This document shows, piece by piece, positions 1-11,850 of a stretch of DNA of 28,608 nt. Where the stretch lies: assembly GCA_004151065.3 (NCBI GenBank), contig NWUY0300003102.1, positions 30,506 through 59,113 of the forward strand. Direction: 5' to 3'. The position numbers were made by a program, and so were the translations under genes. Source of the DNA: Larix sibirica. Taxonomy: Eukaryota > Streptophyta > Pinopsida > Pinales > Pinaceae. The notes under the pieces are model-generated. The model had not been told where the DNA came from, searched no databases, and saw only the letters and a list, made by a program, of their open reading frames with translations. Every line of letters begins with the position of its first letter. Positions within the stretch are counted from its first letter, which is position 1.

Positions 1-531
1 CTAGATTCTTCAGGGCACAAGGCCATGTCAACAATAGGGCATGAATCCAATGCAACAATATGCTCAATATGAGCTCAATATGTCACTTAGGGGAATAGAA
101 CGGATAACACTCCATCCCACAACCACTAGGGCTAGACCCAATTGACATATATATATATTTTCTATATATTGTGTTTCCCCGAACATATTCGTTTTGGGGG
201 ATCATGTTTCCATGATGTTCCTGTTTCCAAAACCCGTACTTGTTCCCAAATTTTGTGCAACTTAGTATTAAAGTCACAACATGTTAAAGTGACTTTGATA
301 CAGAGTTATTAATTATTGTGTCATTAATTTAGAATAGTTATTTGAGGCAGGTATTAGAAACTACCTCATGGATAAACATACAAGGGCATCTCCCTCCTGG
401 CATGCAATTACTCCATTTCATAATGGAAGTTGATATTTTGTGCTGCTTGTTTATATTGTTCAACTTATCAACATAATATAGGTTGTCATTTAGTACTTCT
501 AAGATGTTTAATGTTGATCTTGCTTTTATAG
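1..531. other. Stretch without a recognisable gene
   Basis: AT-rich sequence with a short TA-rich run near 148-167. A 64-codon open frame on the minus strand (83-277) has no recognisable domain and no coding signature I can defend. I see no RNA gene or complete repeat here. Confidence 0.4.
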
Positions 532-615
532 ATTAGTCAAGACCATGGCATCTCTCCCCAAGATGTGAGACTCATTACCCTTGTGATGCCATATTATCTT
601 GAAAGGGGAGGATTT
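532..615 (+). other. Exon-like open stretch (weak)
   Basis: Following a splice-acceptor-like ttttatag, 28 codons stay open and read with protein-like composition (for example SPQDVRLITLVMPYYLERG) until a TGA at 616-618. No good donor ends the stretch, so it may be a broken exon, a captured fragment or chance. It lies 56 nt before a second exon-like stretch on the same strand. I do not recognise the peptide. Confidence 0.13.
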
Positions 616-671
616 TGAAAAGGAAGTATCCTTTCACAAAAGTGTGTTTGGGTTTAATGTTGTGTTTTCAG

Positions 672-804
672 GCAGAGAAGTCGTGTTCTTGAGATCTTTA
701 CCACAGTCAAGGATCTGGATAAACACCTTTGTATAGAAACCACAAACAAGACTTGTAAGAGGATTCTAGCATGCATTGAAACCTACTCAAACTCTGTGTC
801 ATTG
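672..804 (+). other. Candidate isolated exon
   Basis: An acceptor-like gtgttttcag at 662-671 and a good donor ttg|GTGAGT at 804/805 bound 44 open codons beginning QRSRVLEIFTTVKDLDKHL. The composition (charged, few rare residues) is protein-like, but 44 open codons can occur by chance. No neighbouring exon with a matching phase was found, so if real this is a relic or a captured exon rather than part of an intact gene here. Family not recognised. Confidence 0.22.
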
Positions 805-2306
805 GTGAGTTTTTTCTCCACTAGATACCTTGTGTGAGGGATAGAATATGGCCATATACAAACCTTCCATGTAGTTGAAACTCACATGATCAACAATACG
901 TGATTGCTCATTTTCATTCTTCATGCGACCAAAACTCATAGGGTCAAAGCTTAATAATGTTTGTCTCCACCAACTTATAGCAGCTCACTCATTGAATGAT
1001 GGATTCTTATATTAATGTTGTATTGGTGTTTTTGTTATAGAAAATCAAGACTAGTTCCATGAGCTTTGGTACAACTGTTACCGACAAGTTTACTTGTCCC
1101 TACAATAAAATTTCAAACACAACTTGTTGAGTAAACTTGTACTGGCAATGCCATGAAACCAACTCACATACCTCATGTCTCTTTCAACATGGTTTCTTGT
1201 TGTAAATTTATTGGATTTTTTAATACTTTTTGTCCATTTGTATTATAGGACACAACAACATAAAAACTTAAAAGTGTTCCTTAATGCTATAATAGGGTAA
1301 CAAGTATGCCCTTTTAAGTCTACTCCCTTAAGAAAGAGGCCAATTTACCCCAAAACATGCAAGAACACATCTACCCCCCGCTCTTATGTTAGCCCTAACT
1401 GCTTATGAAGGAAACAAATTCAGCAATGGGAAAACAATGTAAATCAAACTACATAATTAAGATTAGGATTCCAATAATGATTTACATAAAATTTAGGTAT
1501 ATTTGAAGTTTGAATAGTCATTCAAACATATCATCAATACACTTCAACTGTTAAAAAAATCCAAACCTATGGCTAAATTTGATGTGGCCACTAATTATGG
1601 CGCCAATAACCTACTTTATCCCTAAGAAGGATACATCACAATCTATCACCCCATAAAATTATCCATCCCCAAAGTATGCGCACCAATTATTCTACCTCTT
1701 GCAACCAACATAACATCATGGGTATTAATCTAATATAAATGTTGAAATATTGGAGTAAACTGAAGTGACCAACCTCGAGAACAAAATAACAGTCAAGTCC
1801 AAATGATTGACAAAGCTATTACATTTTTAGCTTTAAAAGGAGTTGCACTCTATGGAATAGGATTAGCCTGCTGCAATTTGAAATATATGCAGACACAAAC
1901 ACCCTTTACTAACAATTTATCCAATCAAAACTGATTGCATGCAACATTGCGAGTCCATGAAGTTATCCATTTCAAACTACCACTTTGAATAGTATTTATT
2001 CTTGCATATTCCATTTTACTGAAAAGACGTCGCAGGAAACATAAATAAAGTGCACACAACTATTTCAACTCAGTTACCGATGGGGCTTACAGGACCCACT
2101 TTACTGCAATTCAAAGTCTCTATAGCAACCTATAGCATTATAAAATATATAATAGATCGATTTCATTATTCTTATTTATATTACATTTCATCATTGCAAT
2201 TTGTTTCATTGCCCAATACTTCTCCATTTTAAATGGTTTGGAATATTCTTATTCTTGACTCTCGACAAGCAGACTCATACAATTAGAAAGCTCTAACACC
2301 TCTCGG
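805..2306. other. Stretch without a recognisable gene
   Basis: AT-rich, with stops in all frames at short intervals. A 60-codon open frame at 2050-2232 has no recognisable features. No RNA gene, LTR end or tandem repeat was seen. Confidence 0.4.
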
Positions 2307-3261
2307 TTTTTTTCTTTTGAAAATGCGTCTTAGATTTCATTGTTAAACAATGAAAATGTACATCAAATACAATTCCTCATGAGGCCAAAGTGAAGACACA
2401 CAAAGTTCCCCTTCCCTAGATCTTTCCTAAAAATTCCAATCCCAGTTAAAGATTTACATAGCCAACTCTAACCTAAAAGTTAATATTTCTCCCAATTAGA
2501 ACATATTAGTTGCTTCCTGAAAATTTTTCAGCTGTCATATTTCCCATAAGGACATGATCATCCCAAACTATCCTACCTACCTATAAGTTTTTTTTCTTTC
2601 AAAAATGCATCTTAATTTAATTAATAAACAATAAAAATGTACATCAAATATGATTCGTCACAGGACCAAAGTGTTGTCACACAAAGTTACCCTTTCCCTA
2701 AATATTTCCTAAAAATGCCAATCTTGGCAAATCCATATAGCCAACTCTAATCTAAAATTTTATATATTTCTCCCAAATGGAACAAAGCATCTGCCTCCTG
2801 AAACGTTTCCCATTGTCATTTTTTCTGCAAGGGCACGCTCATCAATCTGATCATATCCCGGACAATCCTACCTGCCTATAATATTTTTTTTTTTTAATTT
2901 GTCTTGAATTTCATTGCTAAACAATAAATAGGTACACCAAGAATGATTAATCATGAGGTAAAATTTTAGTCACATAGGTTCCCCATCCCTATATCCTTCC
3001 TAAAGATGCCAATCCTGGCTAAGATCTACATAGCCAAATCAAATCTAAAAGATGATATTTATCCTAAATGGAACAACTTAGTTTCCTGTTATCCCACTTA
3101 ATTAAGTCATTGGTGAGTCATGTGTGAAAGTATAGGACATATATATAGAGGCTAGTCCTTCCAAAGCCCCTTGAAAATTTTCCCATTGTCATTTTTCCCA
3201 CAAGCACGTGCTCAATAGTCTGATCATATCCCACACAATCCTACTTGCCTATAAGATCATC
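2307..3261 (-). repeat. Three tandem copies of a LINE 3' tail
   Basis: Three diverged direct repeats start at T runs at 2307-2313, 2588-2595 and 2884-2895, with a period of about 281-296 bp; the third copy carries roughly 70-80 bp of extra sequence. On the minus strand each unit reads toward its own poly(A)-like end, as a LINE 3' end would. Shared landmarks on the plus strand are a 'catcaaata' block after the T run, a 'ttcctaaaaatgccaat'-like block and a 'cctacctgcctata'-like block at the far end. The units adjoin a degraded zf-RVT segment of the same orientation, so I read them as an amplified ORF2 C-terminus and 3' UTR. Independent stacked insertions are an alternative. Confidence 0.6.
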
Positions 3262-3800
3262 CATTTCTCCCCAAAAAGGACCCTTTACGATAAAGAGGTG
3301 AAATAAAGACAGTACTATACTTAGCAATAGTCCATTCCAAGAGCATCTTTGTAGTCCATCATAACATGCTTAACCATTTCAAGTTTGTGGCAAACCACAC
3401 AACATCCATTTGTAAATCCAGTGCAATGTAGCCTATCCTTCACCACTAAACTTATATGAAAAACCAACCACCCAAGTACTTCAAACTTAATAGAACAATA
3501 GGAATTACATATACATTTACATCACCTAATCCATCTTGTTTCATTATCACAAATGGTCCACTTCATGTTAGGTAGTCTGCAATGTGATGATTTGTTTGAA
3601 TTTTAGAGTAAATCTTGTTGGTTCTATAATCCATAAATGGCTTACCATAAAACCATTTCCAGTCTTTCCAAATAGGTCCATGAATTATCTATCAAAGTGT
3701 GGTGACTTCTATCCATACTGGAACCTATGAAACTGGTTAAGAGTTCTCCAATATAGCCATTTGCATGAGTCCTTGTTCCACAAATCTTCCCATGTGTTAA
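3262..3800 (-). pseudogene. LINE ORF2 remnant: zf-RVT region
   Basis: On the minus strand, about 3450-3355 reads with a cysteine/histidine pattern like the zf-RVT domain that follows reverse transcriptase in plant LINEs: CCVVCHKLEMVKHV, preceded by a KDRLHCTG-like stretch. Upstream (to about 3700) are short pieces reading like the linker before that domain (W..WFYGKPFMDYRTNK). Several stops and frameshifts break it. It leads directly into the tandem 3' tails at 2307-3261. No RT core motif is visible, so the 5' part is missing or too decayed to recognise. Confidence 0.5.
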
Positions 3801-4557
3801 AATTTAAAACTTAAAAACTTTCCTCACCCCAATTGTTTTCCAGAAAAAAAAGGAATTGACACAACACAACTTATATATGTTTTATGAATATTGTACTACA
3901 TCTTCTTCCTATTGTCCCAATAATATAATACCGATTTTAGAAGTATGATTCAATTTCAATTTCTTTATTGGCCCAAATAAGGATAAATAAAGCAACATGA
4001 TTAGCTGCAAAGGAAAGGAAGTCAGGTTGAAGGAATAACATACATACCAGTACAAAAACAGTTTTGGGTACTGCCTTGACAAAGGAGGAACAACTGTGGG
4101 TATCACATGGGGACTAGGAAAGTTTCTTTCAGGGATATGCTTAATGGAAGACCCCTCCTTGAACAAGAGAAAGCAGTTTAAGCAAGGTGTTTCACATCTT
4201 ATTAAGAGTTTGATTAGTTGAATAGATAAATTTCCAGAATTGGAGATTAAGCCATCACTGGTCAAAATCTAATTGCAAAAGATGGACAGGTTTTAATTGT
4301 AGGGTAAGTTCTTTGGGTTGTTTCCTGATCCAAAAACAATTACAAGCCTAGGTGAATTCCAAACGGCTCCTGAGAATCAAAGGAGACGTTTGTATTTCCC
4401 CGATTGGAAAAAGATACTCCACAACCATTAAGGAATATATGAAAGTTATATTTGATAATGGTCCTTCTTTATTGCGGGTGCAGATCTATAACTGGCACAA
4501 TAGATGGTGAGGTTTGACCCCCACCTAAGAGCCCAAACATAGTAGTGATGTGGGTGA

Positions 4558-4743
4558 TACTGCTCTTTCTTCCCTTTGGAATCTAAATTCTCAAAGTCAA
4601 ATATTCTGGAAGATATTGGCAATAGAGTAAAAAACTTTGTCAAGGTGGCCAAACAGACAAAGGAGAAGACAACTTATATAGGGATTTGCATTGAAAGAGA
4701 TGTTGGTAAGGGATTGTCAGACGAAGAAAATATTGGGGTATAG
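4558..4743 (+). pseudogene. LINE ORF1 (DUF4283-like) C-terminal fragment
   Basis: An open frame on the plus strand contains NILEDIGNRVKNFVKV, then an ICIERDVGKGLSDE stretch, ending at TAG 4741. This pattern (…ILEDIGN.VG.FV…., then R.C…D.SKGLP) is the end of the DUF4283-type nucleic-acid-binding domain of plant LINE ORF1 proteins, recognised from memory of the family. Upstream, 4100-4557 probably contains more of ORF1 but is broken by many stops. It lies about 200 bp before an ORF2-like start on the same strand, the normal LINE order. Confidence 0.55.
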
Positions 4744-4947
4744 GTGGTGGTAACAACTGAATACATAGCAAAGCCATGTGTGGCTATATCCTAACCAAAT
4801 ATCGATAATGGATCAATATTCAAATACTAGAGAAGGAAAACCAACATAGCAAAGAACCAACTAGAGACTAAAACAGGAATTGAAAAAGGTAAGCAAAGAA
4901 GATTGAATAACATGAAATTTGTCAAATCTAGCATTAAGCTGATACAT

Positions 4948-5203
4948 GAAAAATTGAAAATACTCACCTAGAATGTGAGAGGACTAAGGCTCACCTCAGA
5001 ACAAAAGGATCCTCAAGAGAAATATCATGGAATTGATCCAAAAGTTATCTTGATTCTAGAAACAAATCTCTCTTGTCATTGGACAAGTGACATTTGTAGG
5101 TATATGTGGCATTTTGCATCCTTTGCACTGGACATTACTGGACAATCATGGCCTCATAACTTTGAAGAACTACAAGTATTTGGACAAGATTTCCTAAAGT
5201 AGC
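4948..5203 (+). pseudogene. LINE ORF2 start: truncated endonuclease
   Basis: The frame reads KLKILT-stop-NVRGLRL, matching the usual KILTWNVRGL opening of plant LINE ORF2 endonucleases, with the tryptophan codon changed to TAG (4969-4971). After about 75 further codons, including LILETNLS (the site of the catalytic QET/LET glutamate), the frame ends at a TAG near 5202. No GDFN or SDH motifs follow, so the element is 3'-truncated or too decayed to follow. Same strand and order as the ORF1 fragment at 4558-4743, but opposite to the LINE tail at 2307-3800. Confidence 0.55.
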
Positions 5204-7690
5204 AGGGAGCATCGGGTGAGGATTTCCTTAACCTGATTCTTTTAGACTTCATTTTTAATATTTTAATACCTGTAGTCCCGCTTCAATTGGAATTATATTA
5301 AAATGTGGTTAAATCCATTTTTGTAGAGTTTAAAGCCTATAATAATAATGATAACAATCTATTTTTTTTAAGTTCATTACCTAACCAGACACCAAATCAT
5401 TGTATAAGACCCCCTTATTTGTGGGATAAGGGGCCCCCTCCGAGCAGCAATTCGACTGCTTAGTCTAAACAAGGTGCTACTCTGTTAGGCATTCTTTAGA
5501 ATTTGATTTTGTCTAGAGCAAGATGCATTTCTATATAAATTAAATCTTTTTGAAACCTAAAAACAAAGCAGTTACTAATGTAAAATATGAGATTTCCCCC
5601 TTTGAATTCTCATTCAGTAAAGGTACCCTCCTGCAATAAGAGTGCTTCGTTAAAAGTTGTTTCTCAAAACAATGTTAGAAACCTTTTCAGGGAACCATGA
5701 TACAAATCTTCTATTTTTTACATCCCATGCTTTGTTTGTAGAGTCATGCAGTGATGGATGATGTGATACTTATTTTTCTTTCTGTCATTACTCCTCAAGA
5801 TTTTTCCAATGAGAGTTTATAATTATTGTTCTCAACTAATTAGGGTTTTAGGACCAAGGTCTTTGCTTGTGGATATTGAAATTGATAAGCTAGTGCTATA
5901 AACACAAGTTAATTGTGAGTGATGGATGTTGTAGTGAACCGGTGCATGAGAACATGAATTAACTGACACATTGAACCTTTGATGCCTCTAATATGAACAC
6001 AGATCTACAATCTGTCTAGGCATCATTTAGTGTTTAACAATTCATTTGTTGAAGATAAAAAAGAACAATGTTGTAGAGGTTTTTGTTTTGTGTGTCAGTT
6101 TCAATATATCTAAACCATCTTGTGCCCCTAGTTTGTCTTCTTTTCCATCATTCTCTTTTATCTATACATCCATAGGATGCCATTTTGGCTAGCTATTGGT
6201 ATTGCTTAAATCTTCTATGTAGCCAACGCAATTGATAGTTGTATTTAAGGTTTCTCTTTGCATTATGTGCCATTAAGTATTAATTTAAGAATGCCATGGA
6301 TGAAGGATTTGTTTAATTGAAATGCCAATCTTACGAGTTTAAATTATTTTTGTTTCTCATTTCTTGCTTTGATGTTGTCCTTGATCTGACAAATATAATG
6401 TGATTATGATATGCTTTTTTCTGAAGAAAAAAAATTCCTTCCACTTGTGCAAATTTCCATGCTTGTAGAAAGGAATGAGAGGGAAAGTGCATAGATTGCT
6501 CAGCATCCAAAAGTTTCTTGCGGCTGGCGATGGCAGTGCTAGAAATTTGCAAGTTCATTGTTTGGATTTATGCTCTAGCTCTGGCCAGAGGTGAGAAAAA
6601 TCTATTTAGATTAAGAGGTGGTGAAAAGGCCTTTGAATGGAAGACTGTAACTGATTCCTTGCTTCAAAGCCACCATGGAGTCCATAATTGCACATTTAAT
6701 GATTTTTACCATGTTGTAAAGACACTTTAGACCAAGTTGATCTTAAATAACTCCTAAGTGTCTAAATATCCTAATAGATTTCTTGACATGAGCATTATCA
6801 CTCTATGTTATTTGTTTCATGTGTGTAAGATTCTGACCAAATAGCTTCATTTTCACCCATAAGCTCACCACCACATTTAATATATTGATATCCACTCCAC
6901 CTAACATTTTGGATTTGTAATTCCTATGTATACATTGCATTTATCAATTCATTCCTCAGATCCCTATAGGGTTCTCTTACCCCAATAATACAATTCAAAC
7001 CCTCCCACTAAATCATGCCTTTTTTAGGACTTAACATTCCACCACCATGGGTGTTCATTCCATTATAACCCATTGTATCATGTAACCCATGTTTCTTTAT
7101 CCATTATGATTGGGAGTCTATTATCCCACCATCTCATCAAGAAAGTCACATACTTCTTCCTTGGTTCATTTTTCTAGCCATCCCATTTGAAATCTCAAGC
7201 ACTTTCTTGTTATAGTTCATAGATGGTCTCTCATCCCCACCATAATCAGTAGACCATTTGCATTCACTTCCACTCCATAAACCCCCAAGAACATCCATAC
7301 TAAGGACCCTCCATTTGATTGAAATATCATCATTAACTAATCATCCCTATAGGAACACTTTACATGGATTTTACTTATTGGGGACCTATCTTCTTGTTTT
7401 TAACAATTTTCTATTATTTTATTTAGTTATAAAGAGATAAAAAACAACACAGGAGGAGAACCCTATGCACTGAAATATCTCACAATTAGAGTGCAAGGAT
7501 TGAAACTTGGCTTATCATGTGCCTACTGAGAAATACAAGGTACTACCATTAACCTCTCACTAGAATGCGTGTTAATGCCACTTGATCAATAAGTAAACTA
7601 AAAAATACACCCTAACTCACCCCTCTAGCTAAAGTTCTCAGACTTTCTAGATTGCAATCAATGATGGTGAACTATTTTCCTTAAAGAAAA
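5204..7690. other. Long stretch without a recognisable gene
   Basis: No domain, LTR end or RNA gene is recognisable. A perfect 8-bp inverted repeat (ccccttat 5411-5418, ataagggg 5426-5433) could form a short hairpin. An overlapping pair of 70-75 codon open frames on opposite strands near 6331-6730 has no recognisable protein features. 6840-7440 is pyrimidine-rich on the plus strand, with short open frames only. Confidence 0.4.
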
Positions 7691-7694
7691 CTCT

Positions 7695-8850
7695 CTAATG
7701 TATATATATCATACAAAAAACTAAAAAGAGGTTTTTCCTCAAACATGAAACAAATAAAATATCACTTAGCTCAAGAACATCATCTAAAGGAATTTGGAAT
7801 GAAATGGATCCAACTCCTCTAACAAGGCATGTGGCATCATCACCAAGCTCCATGATCATGCTCATGTTGAATAGTGACCTATCATATGTCAAGTGTCTCA
7901 AAGCTCCATTGTCCACACACCAAGCATCACTAAACATGTTAGTAAATAAACAATAATCCATGCAAAAGGTAGCCTCAAACTAAGAGGTAATCTCCTCTAC
8001 TCCTATTGTAGTCCCAATTGAAACCTATTTCACACACTTTCCCTTCTTCAATGGACACTATCCTATATAATGTCCCATCTTGTGAAATCAAAAGCACATG
8101 ACCTTACTTAGGTCCTTCTTCCTTGTATATATCACATCCTTCTTCTTGAATCCTTTCTTGTTACCCTTCTTTGTCTTCTCGACAATACCAATATAATATA
8201 TTTCCTATTGTTTCTCTAGACAAGACTTCAATCTTATTTCCTCATACACAAAATCTACCAAAATATATTGGACATGCGGTATATTGTCCCTATCACAAAT
8301 ACCCTTAACAAAAATTTTCCTAGGAAGAATAAATTAAATCCTTTTAAGGGATATGGATACTAGCTCTTGATCCTCAACCTTAGTTCCAATTGATCCTTCA
8401 ATTCATTGATCTTGTCAAAACTCTCACCATAGAATCTATCTTTTTAATGTGAACCACTGCGAGTTGGTTACATAATAGCATATGTCGATAATCACAAGAA
8501 TTCTAAAATAAATTGACCAAAGCATCAAGCATGATCTTACTTGAATACTTATTAGAAGTGTGTGAGATAAAGTGGTCCTTCACAAAATCAAGTATTGTTA
8601 TCTTCACTTTTTCTTCCTTCTTCTTATGAGCAGACAACTGTATTGGATTAGTAGGTTCTTCAATTTCCTTCTTGACATGCTCCCAAAGATCAACCTATTC
8701 CATAAAGATCTGAATCTTGAGCTTCCATGGAAGAAAATTTGAAGATCCACCCAACTCGTCATACTCTCTTAGACCAAGATTAATTTTACACATCCATAAA
8801 AAGTCTCAAGTGCACATGAAAATCAAAAGTATATGAAGTATAAAAAAGAA
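7695..8850 (-). pseudogene. Ty1/copia gag-protease remnant
   Basis: Read on the minus strand, this is the 5' coding part of a copia polyprotein. Gag (about 8780-8150) begins with a GSSNFLPWKLKIQIFME stretch, as in UBN2-type copia gag. A degraded CCHC zinc knuckle lies at about 8106-8055: MCF-stop-FHKMGHYIG-stop-CP, where the second cysteine and one further position are lost. The protease region (7961-7760) reads WCVDNGALRHLT, then LGDDATCLVRGVGSI; the catalytic D-S/T-G is changed to D-N-G. At least six stops interrupt it. Integrase, RT, RNase H and the 3' LTR are absent, so the element is truncated. It lies directly downstream of a primer binding site and LTR on the same strand. Confidence 0.8.
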
Positions 8851-8993
8851 ACCCTTCCTAGGGAAAATGTTTTTATCTCAAGAAACTTGGGGTTTCATAC
8901 CTAATTACCTTAATTAGGTCAAGTACCTGTCCTAGTTAATCACTATTTGAAATACAAATCCATCTTACTCAAGAGTTATTTCAACTACAACTT

Positions 8994-9004
8994 CTCTGAT
9001 ACCA
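8994..9004 (-). other. Primer binding site (tRNA-iMet) of the copia element
   Basis: The minus strand reads TGGTATCAGAG, the standard copia primer binding site complementary to the 3' end of initiator methionine tRNA. It follows directly after an LTR end ...TTCCAACA and precedes gag on the same strand, as expected. Confidence 0.85.
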
Positions 9005-9522
9005 TGTTGGAAATCTCACCGAAATGACACTTCAATACATATTTGAAATTTCACCTTCTTTCTACAAGGTTTTTTAGGCCTTAACCCTTGAATATTTTTT
9101 CCTAGGACAACTATAAATTAAAGTAAAAACAACAGTGGAAGAAGTACGATAATTCACTTTCAAACAACCCTAAACTTCCTAACAATTAAGGATAAAATAC
9201 ACAAACCAATGAGATAATTTTTTCCCTTAAAGGGAAACTTATCAATCAATATTCTTGTCTAAATATGTACATTTACAACAAAAATAAAATCATCCCCTTT
9301 ATTTTCCTATTTATATGTCAAAACATTTAACAAATTGTTGTTTTACTTATGTCCAATCAGGAAGATCATAAATAGATGTAAATAGAAAAATATGAAGAAA
9401 ATATAATAGCTGTAATTCAAATATGAAATTGGCATAAGATATGTATGGTTGTAAACTTCATATATGAGCTAAATGATGAAGTACATATCATATCCTCCTC
9501 TCAATGCTACAAAATCTAACCC
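9005..9522 (-). mobile_element. 5' LTR of the copia element (outer edge uncertain)
   Basis: The LTR ends at 9005 on the minus strand with CCAACA just before the primer binding site. A TATA box TATAAATAG lies at 9315-9307, about 300 bp before the LTR end, as in copia U3-R. No matching TGTTGG start was found before the next LTR begins at 9523, so the 5' edge is unknown. It may have been cut when the second LTR arrived. Confidence 0.65.
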
Positions 9523-10592
9523 TGTTAGATGCCCTAGCTAGAGTAAATCATCAAATCCTATCTCCACAAAGAAGAACAAGTGAAAGAATCCCTCCAACAC
9601 TATCTCCAAGGCAAGACACCCCTCTCTTATCTTCTTCTTTACAAGTCCACCTTAGGGTTTTCTCCCAAACCCTTAGTCTTCAATCTCCAAGGGTAAAACA
9701 TTAACCATGGAACTCCAAGATTCCCTAATAAACTCCAAAAAGACAAAGAAACCCTATCACCCAAGAGAGAGGGAGTGAGAGAAACAAGTGCAAGTGAAGA
9801 CCCAGAAAGGGAGAGGACAAGTGCACTCTTTTTCTAGGTCACATCTCTATGTAAGAATGAGAAACAATGAACTCATAAGTAAAACAATGGAATATTTTCT
9901 CCTCCCTCTATTTATATGAGATTGAGGTAAGGGAATCCAACAATACTATGTGGATGCAATCCCTTAGAAGAAATCTACATAAGCCTTTATAGGCTACACA
10001 AGTGAGACATCCATTATAGATTACAAGTGGCATGCTCTAATGATGATGTCGTGCACAATACGGACTCTAAGGTGATGTAGCTACACAAGGCATGTTCACA
10101 CCACTACATCTCGAGCATCCATGGACTCCATCTATCCTTCCAAAAAAAATACTCTACTAGGGGTCGCTACAACCTACAAGAACATTGTCAAAGCCCAAAG
10201 TGACCTTGTTCCATCTCCAATCCTCCAAGTAGGAACCCAAGATGCCATGTTATATCTAGGGATTGAAGCCCTCCTCCATGATGTAGAATACTCCACATAT
10301 CTTATAGTGTGATCTCCCACCAAGTGAATTCTCCATGTAGCCATCATGGAGTGCATTCACAATCCAGGAAAGAGATCTCCAATGCCCAAGGGAAGAACAT
10401 TGCCAACAATCAACTAAGGTCAAGCATCTAATGAGAAAGCTATCTCAAGTGTGTATATCTATCATCGACCAACTTTGATGCTACAATCCATCTCGAACCA
10501 TCCAAGGGATGAACATACACCATGTACCCCAAATCTCATGAAGCACCCCAAACATGGTGTAAACACTTTCAGAGTAACCTAAAAGTCTAACA
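9523..10592 (-). mobile_element. Second LTR (solo or orphan), 1070 bp
   Basis: The ends are perfect short inverted repeats: TGTTAGA at 9523 and TCTAACA at 10586-10592. A TATA box (TATAAATAGAGG, 9916-9905) on the minus strand sets its orientation. The minus-strand 5' end (about 10592-10498) matches 19800-19708, where a polypurine-like tract precedes it, so this is a genuine LTR family. Here neither a polypurine tract nor a recognisable primer site flanks it, and the flanking 5-mers (aaccc / agatt) do not match. It therefore looks like a solo or rearranged LTR. Confidence 0.7.
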
Positions 10593-11097
10593 AGATTAAG
10601 TACATTGCATAGAACCTTTTAAAGCCTTGTTCAATGTAGTTATACAATCGGATGGAACATTTTAAGGACTTTTTATGTAATTATTCACCCTTCCTAAGGC
10701 ATTAGTTGTGGTTTTAATATTTATGCATTATAGGTATTATGTTTGGAACTATTTTTTATATCATATTTGTTACAATGGCATATCATTGTAATGAAATTTC
10801 ATTCCAAATTAATGCTTCTTCATATATAAATATAGTTATCGTTCTTTGAAAAGCCTTATTGTTAGTTTGGGATAACATCCTACATTAATGATTTTGTGTT
10901 GTGATTCAATTGACTCAAAGTATAAAGTATAATCATTATTTTAGAAATTTTAAGCTCAAACTATGAATTCCATGTGTATAACAATTTATAAGTGTCTACA
11001 TGATAGAATTAGAATTAGATCAATTTTACCAAGATTGCAAGGAGAAAAATATGAAGAGACATCAATTTTATTATCATGATTGTGAGGAATCCTATGT
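10593..11097. other. Stretch without a recognisable gene
   Basis: AT-rich sequence with no open frame of note and no visible repeat or RNA gene. Confidence 0.4.
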
Positions 11098-11375
11098 GAA
11101 GAGAGGCCCGTGAATTTAATAGATCATTGAATAAGTTCAAAATATTGTGATATTTCAGTTGTCTACTCCCTTATTCTCAAACGGTGAGAGTTTTCACTTA
11201 ACCACTTGAGATCTAGTCTACCATTTTTCACATTGAGGAATCCGCTCGTGAATTTAAAAGACCATTGAGTAAGTTCAAAATATTGTAATATTTCAGCTTT
11301 CTACTCCCTTATTCTCAAAGAGTGAGAGTTTTCACTTAACCACTTGAAATCTAGTCTACCATTTTTCACATTGAG
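11098..11375. repeat. 138-bp direct tandem duplication
   Basis: Two adjacent copies with a period of 138 bp (the block starting gtgaattta at 11110 recurs at 11248). Both copies run through a 'tattctcaaa' block and the 'ctagtctaccatttttcaca' block, with only a handful of differences by eye, so the duplication is fairly recent. No coding content. Confidence 0.8.
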
Positions 11376-11850
11376 AACATTCTTTCATTACAAATATAAT
11401 CATTTATTATTACCTTACTTTTGTTTTTATTTATATTGATATTATGATTTTTTTATTGTTTAAATTTCATTTTATAAACTTTTAAATAAATAAATCATAA
11501 ATTATCTGTCAGAGAATCAATAAATAATAAATCTTTCCCTTTGGAAGTGTTAGATCTCGATTTCATATACATTTGCAGCCACAGGAAAAACACTAGTAAA
11601 TTTTTCTGCCTTCCAGTTTCTGCATCTTACTTATCAAAGGTGGGTTCTGCCATTGATTGATGAGTATTTATGTTCTATGCGGCTACTTTGAATGAAAAAC
11701 CTGTATAAAAAAAACAAGGTACAATTTGGAATGAATGAACTCTTTGTGTTGACAAGGGGATTGAAGAAATTTTGTCTAAAAGTACAATGTAGTTCTAAGA
11801 GTAGAGGAATACAAGGCACTTAGATTTTAGCTTCAACGGTATCTCTGTTT
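11376..11850. other. Stretch without a recognisable gene
   Basis: Very AT-rich from 11400 to 11540. A 61-codon minus-strand open frame at 11634-11819 has no recognisable feature. Confidence 0.35.

Noticed and set aside
3909-4265. 118-codon minus-strand open frame
   Set aside because: Composition is unremarkable and no domain is visible; the region more likely contains decayed plus-strand LINE ORF1 sequence.
5411-5433. Terminator-like hairpin
   Set aside because: A short 8-bp stem without a T run or an adjacent gene; bacterial-type terminators are not expected in this DNA.
6331-6730. Overlapping 70-75 codon open frames on both strands
   Set aside because: No recognisable motif, no splice or promoter support, and frames open on both strands as expected by chance.
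10121-10356. Open frames of about 60 codons within the second LTR
   Set aside because: They lie inside a well-bounded LTR; LTRs of this class are non-coding.
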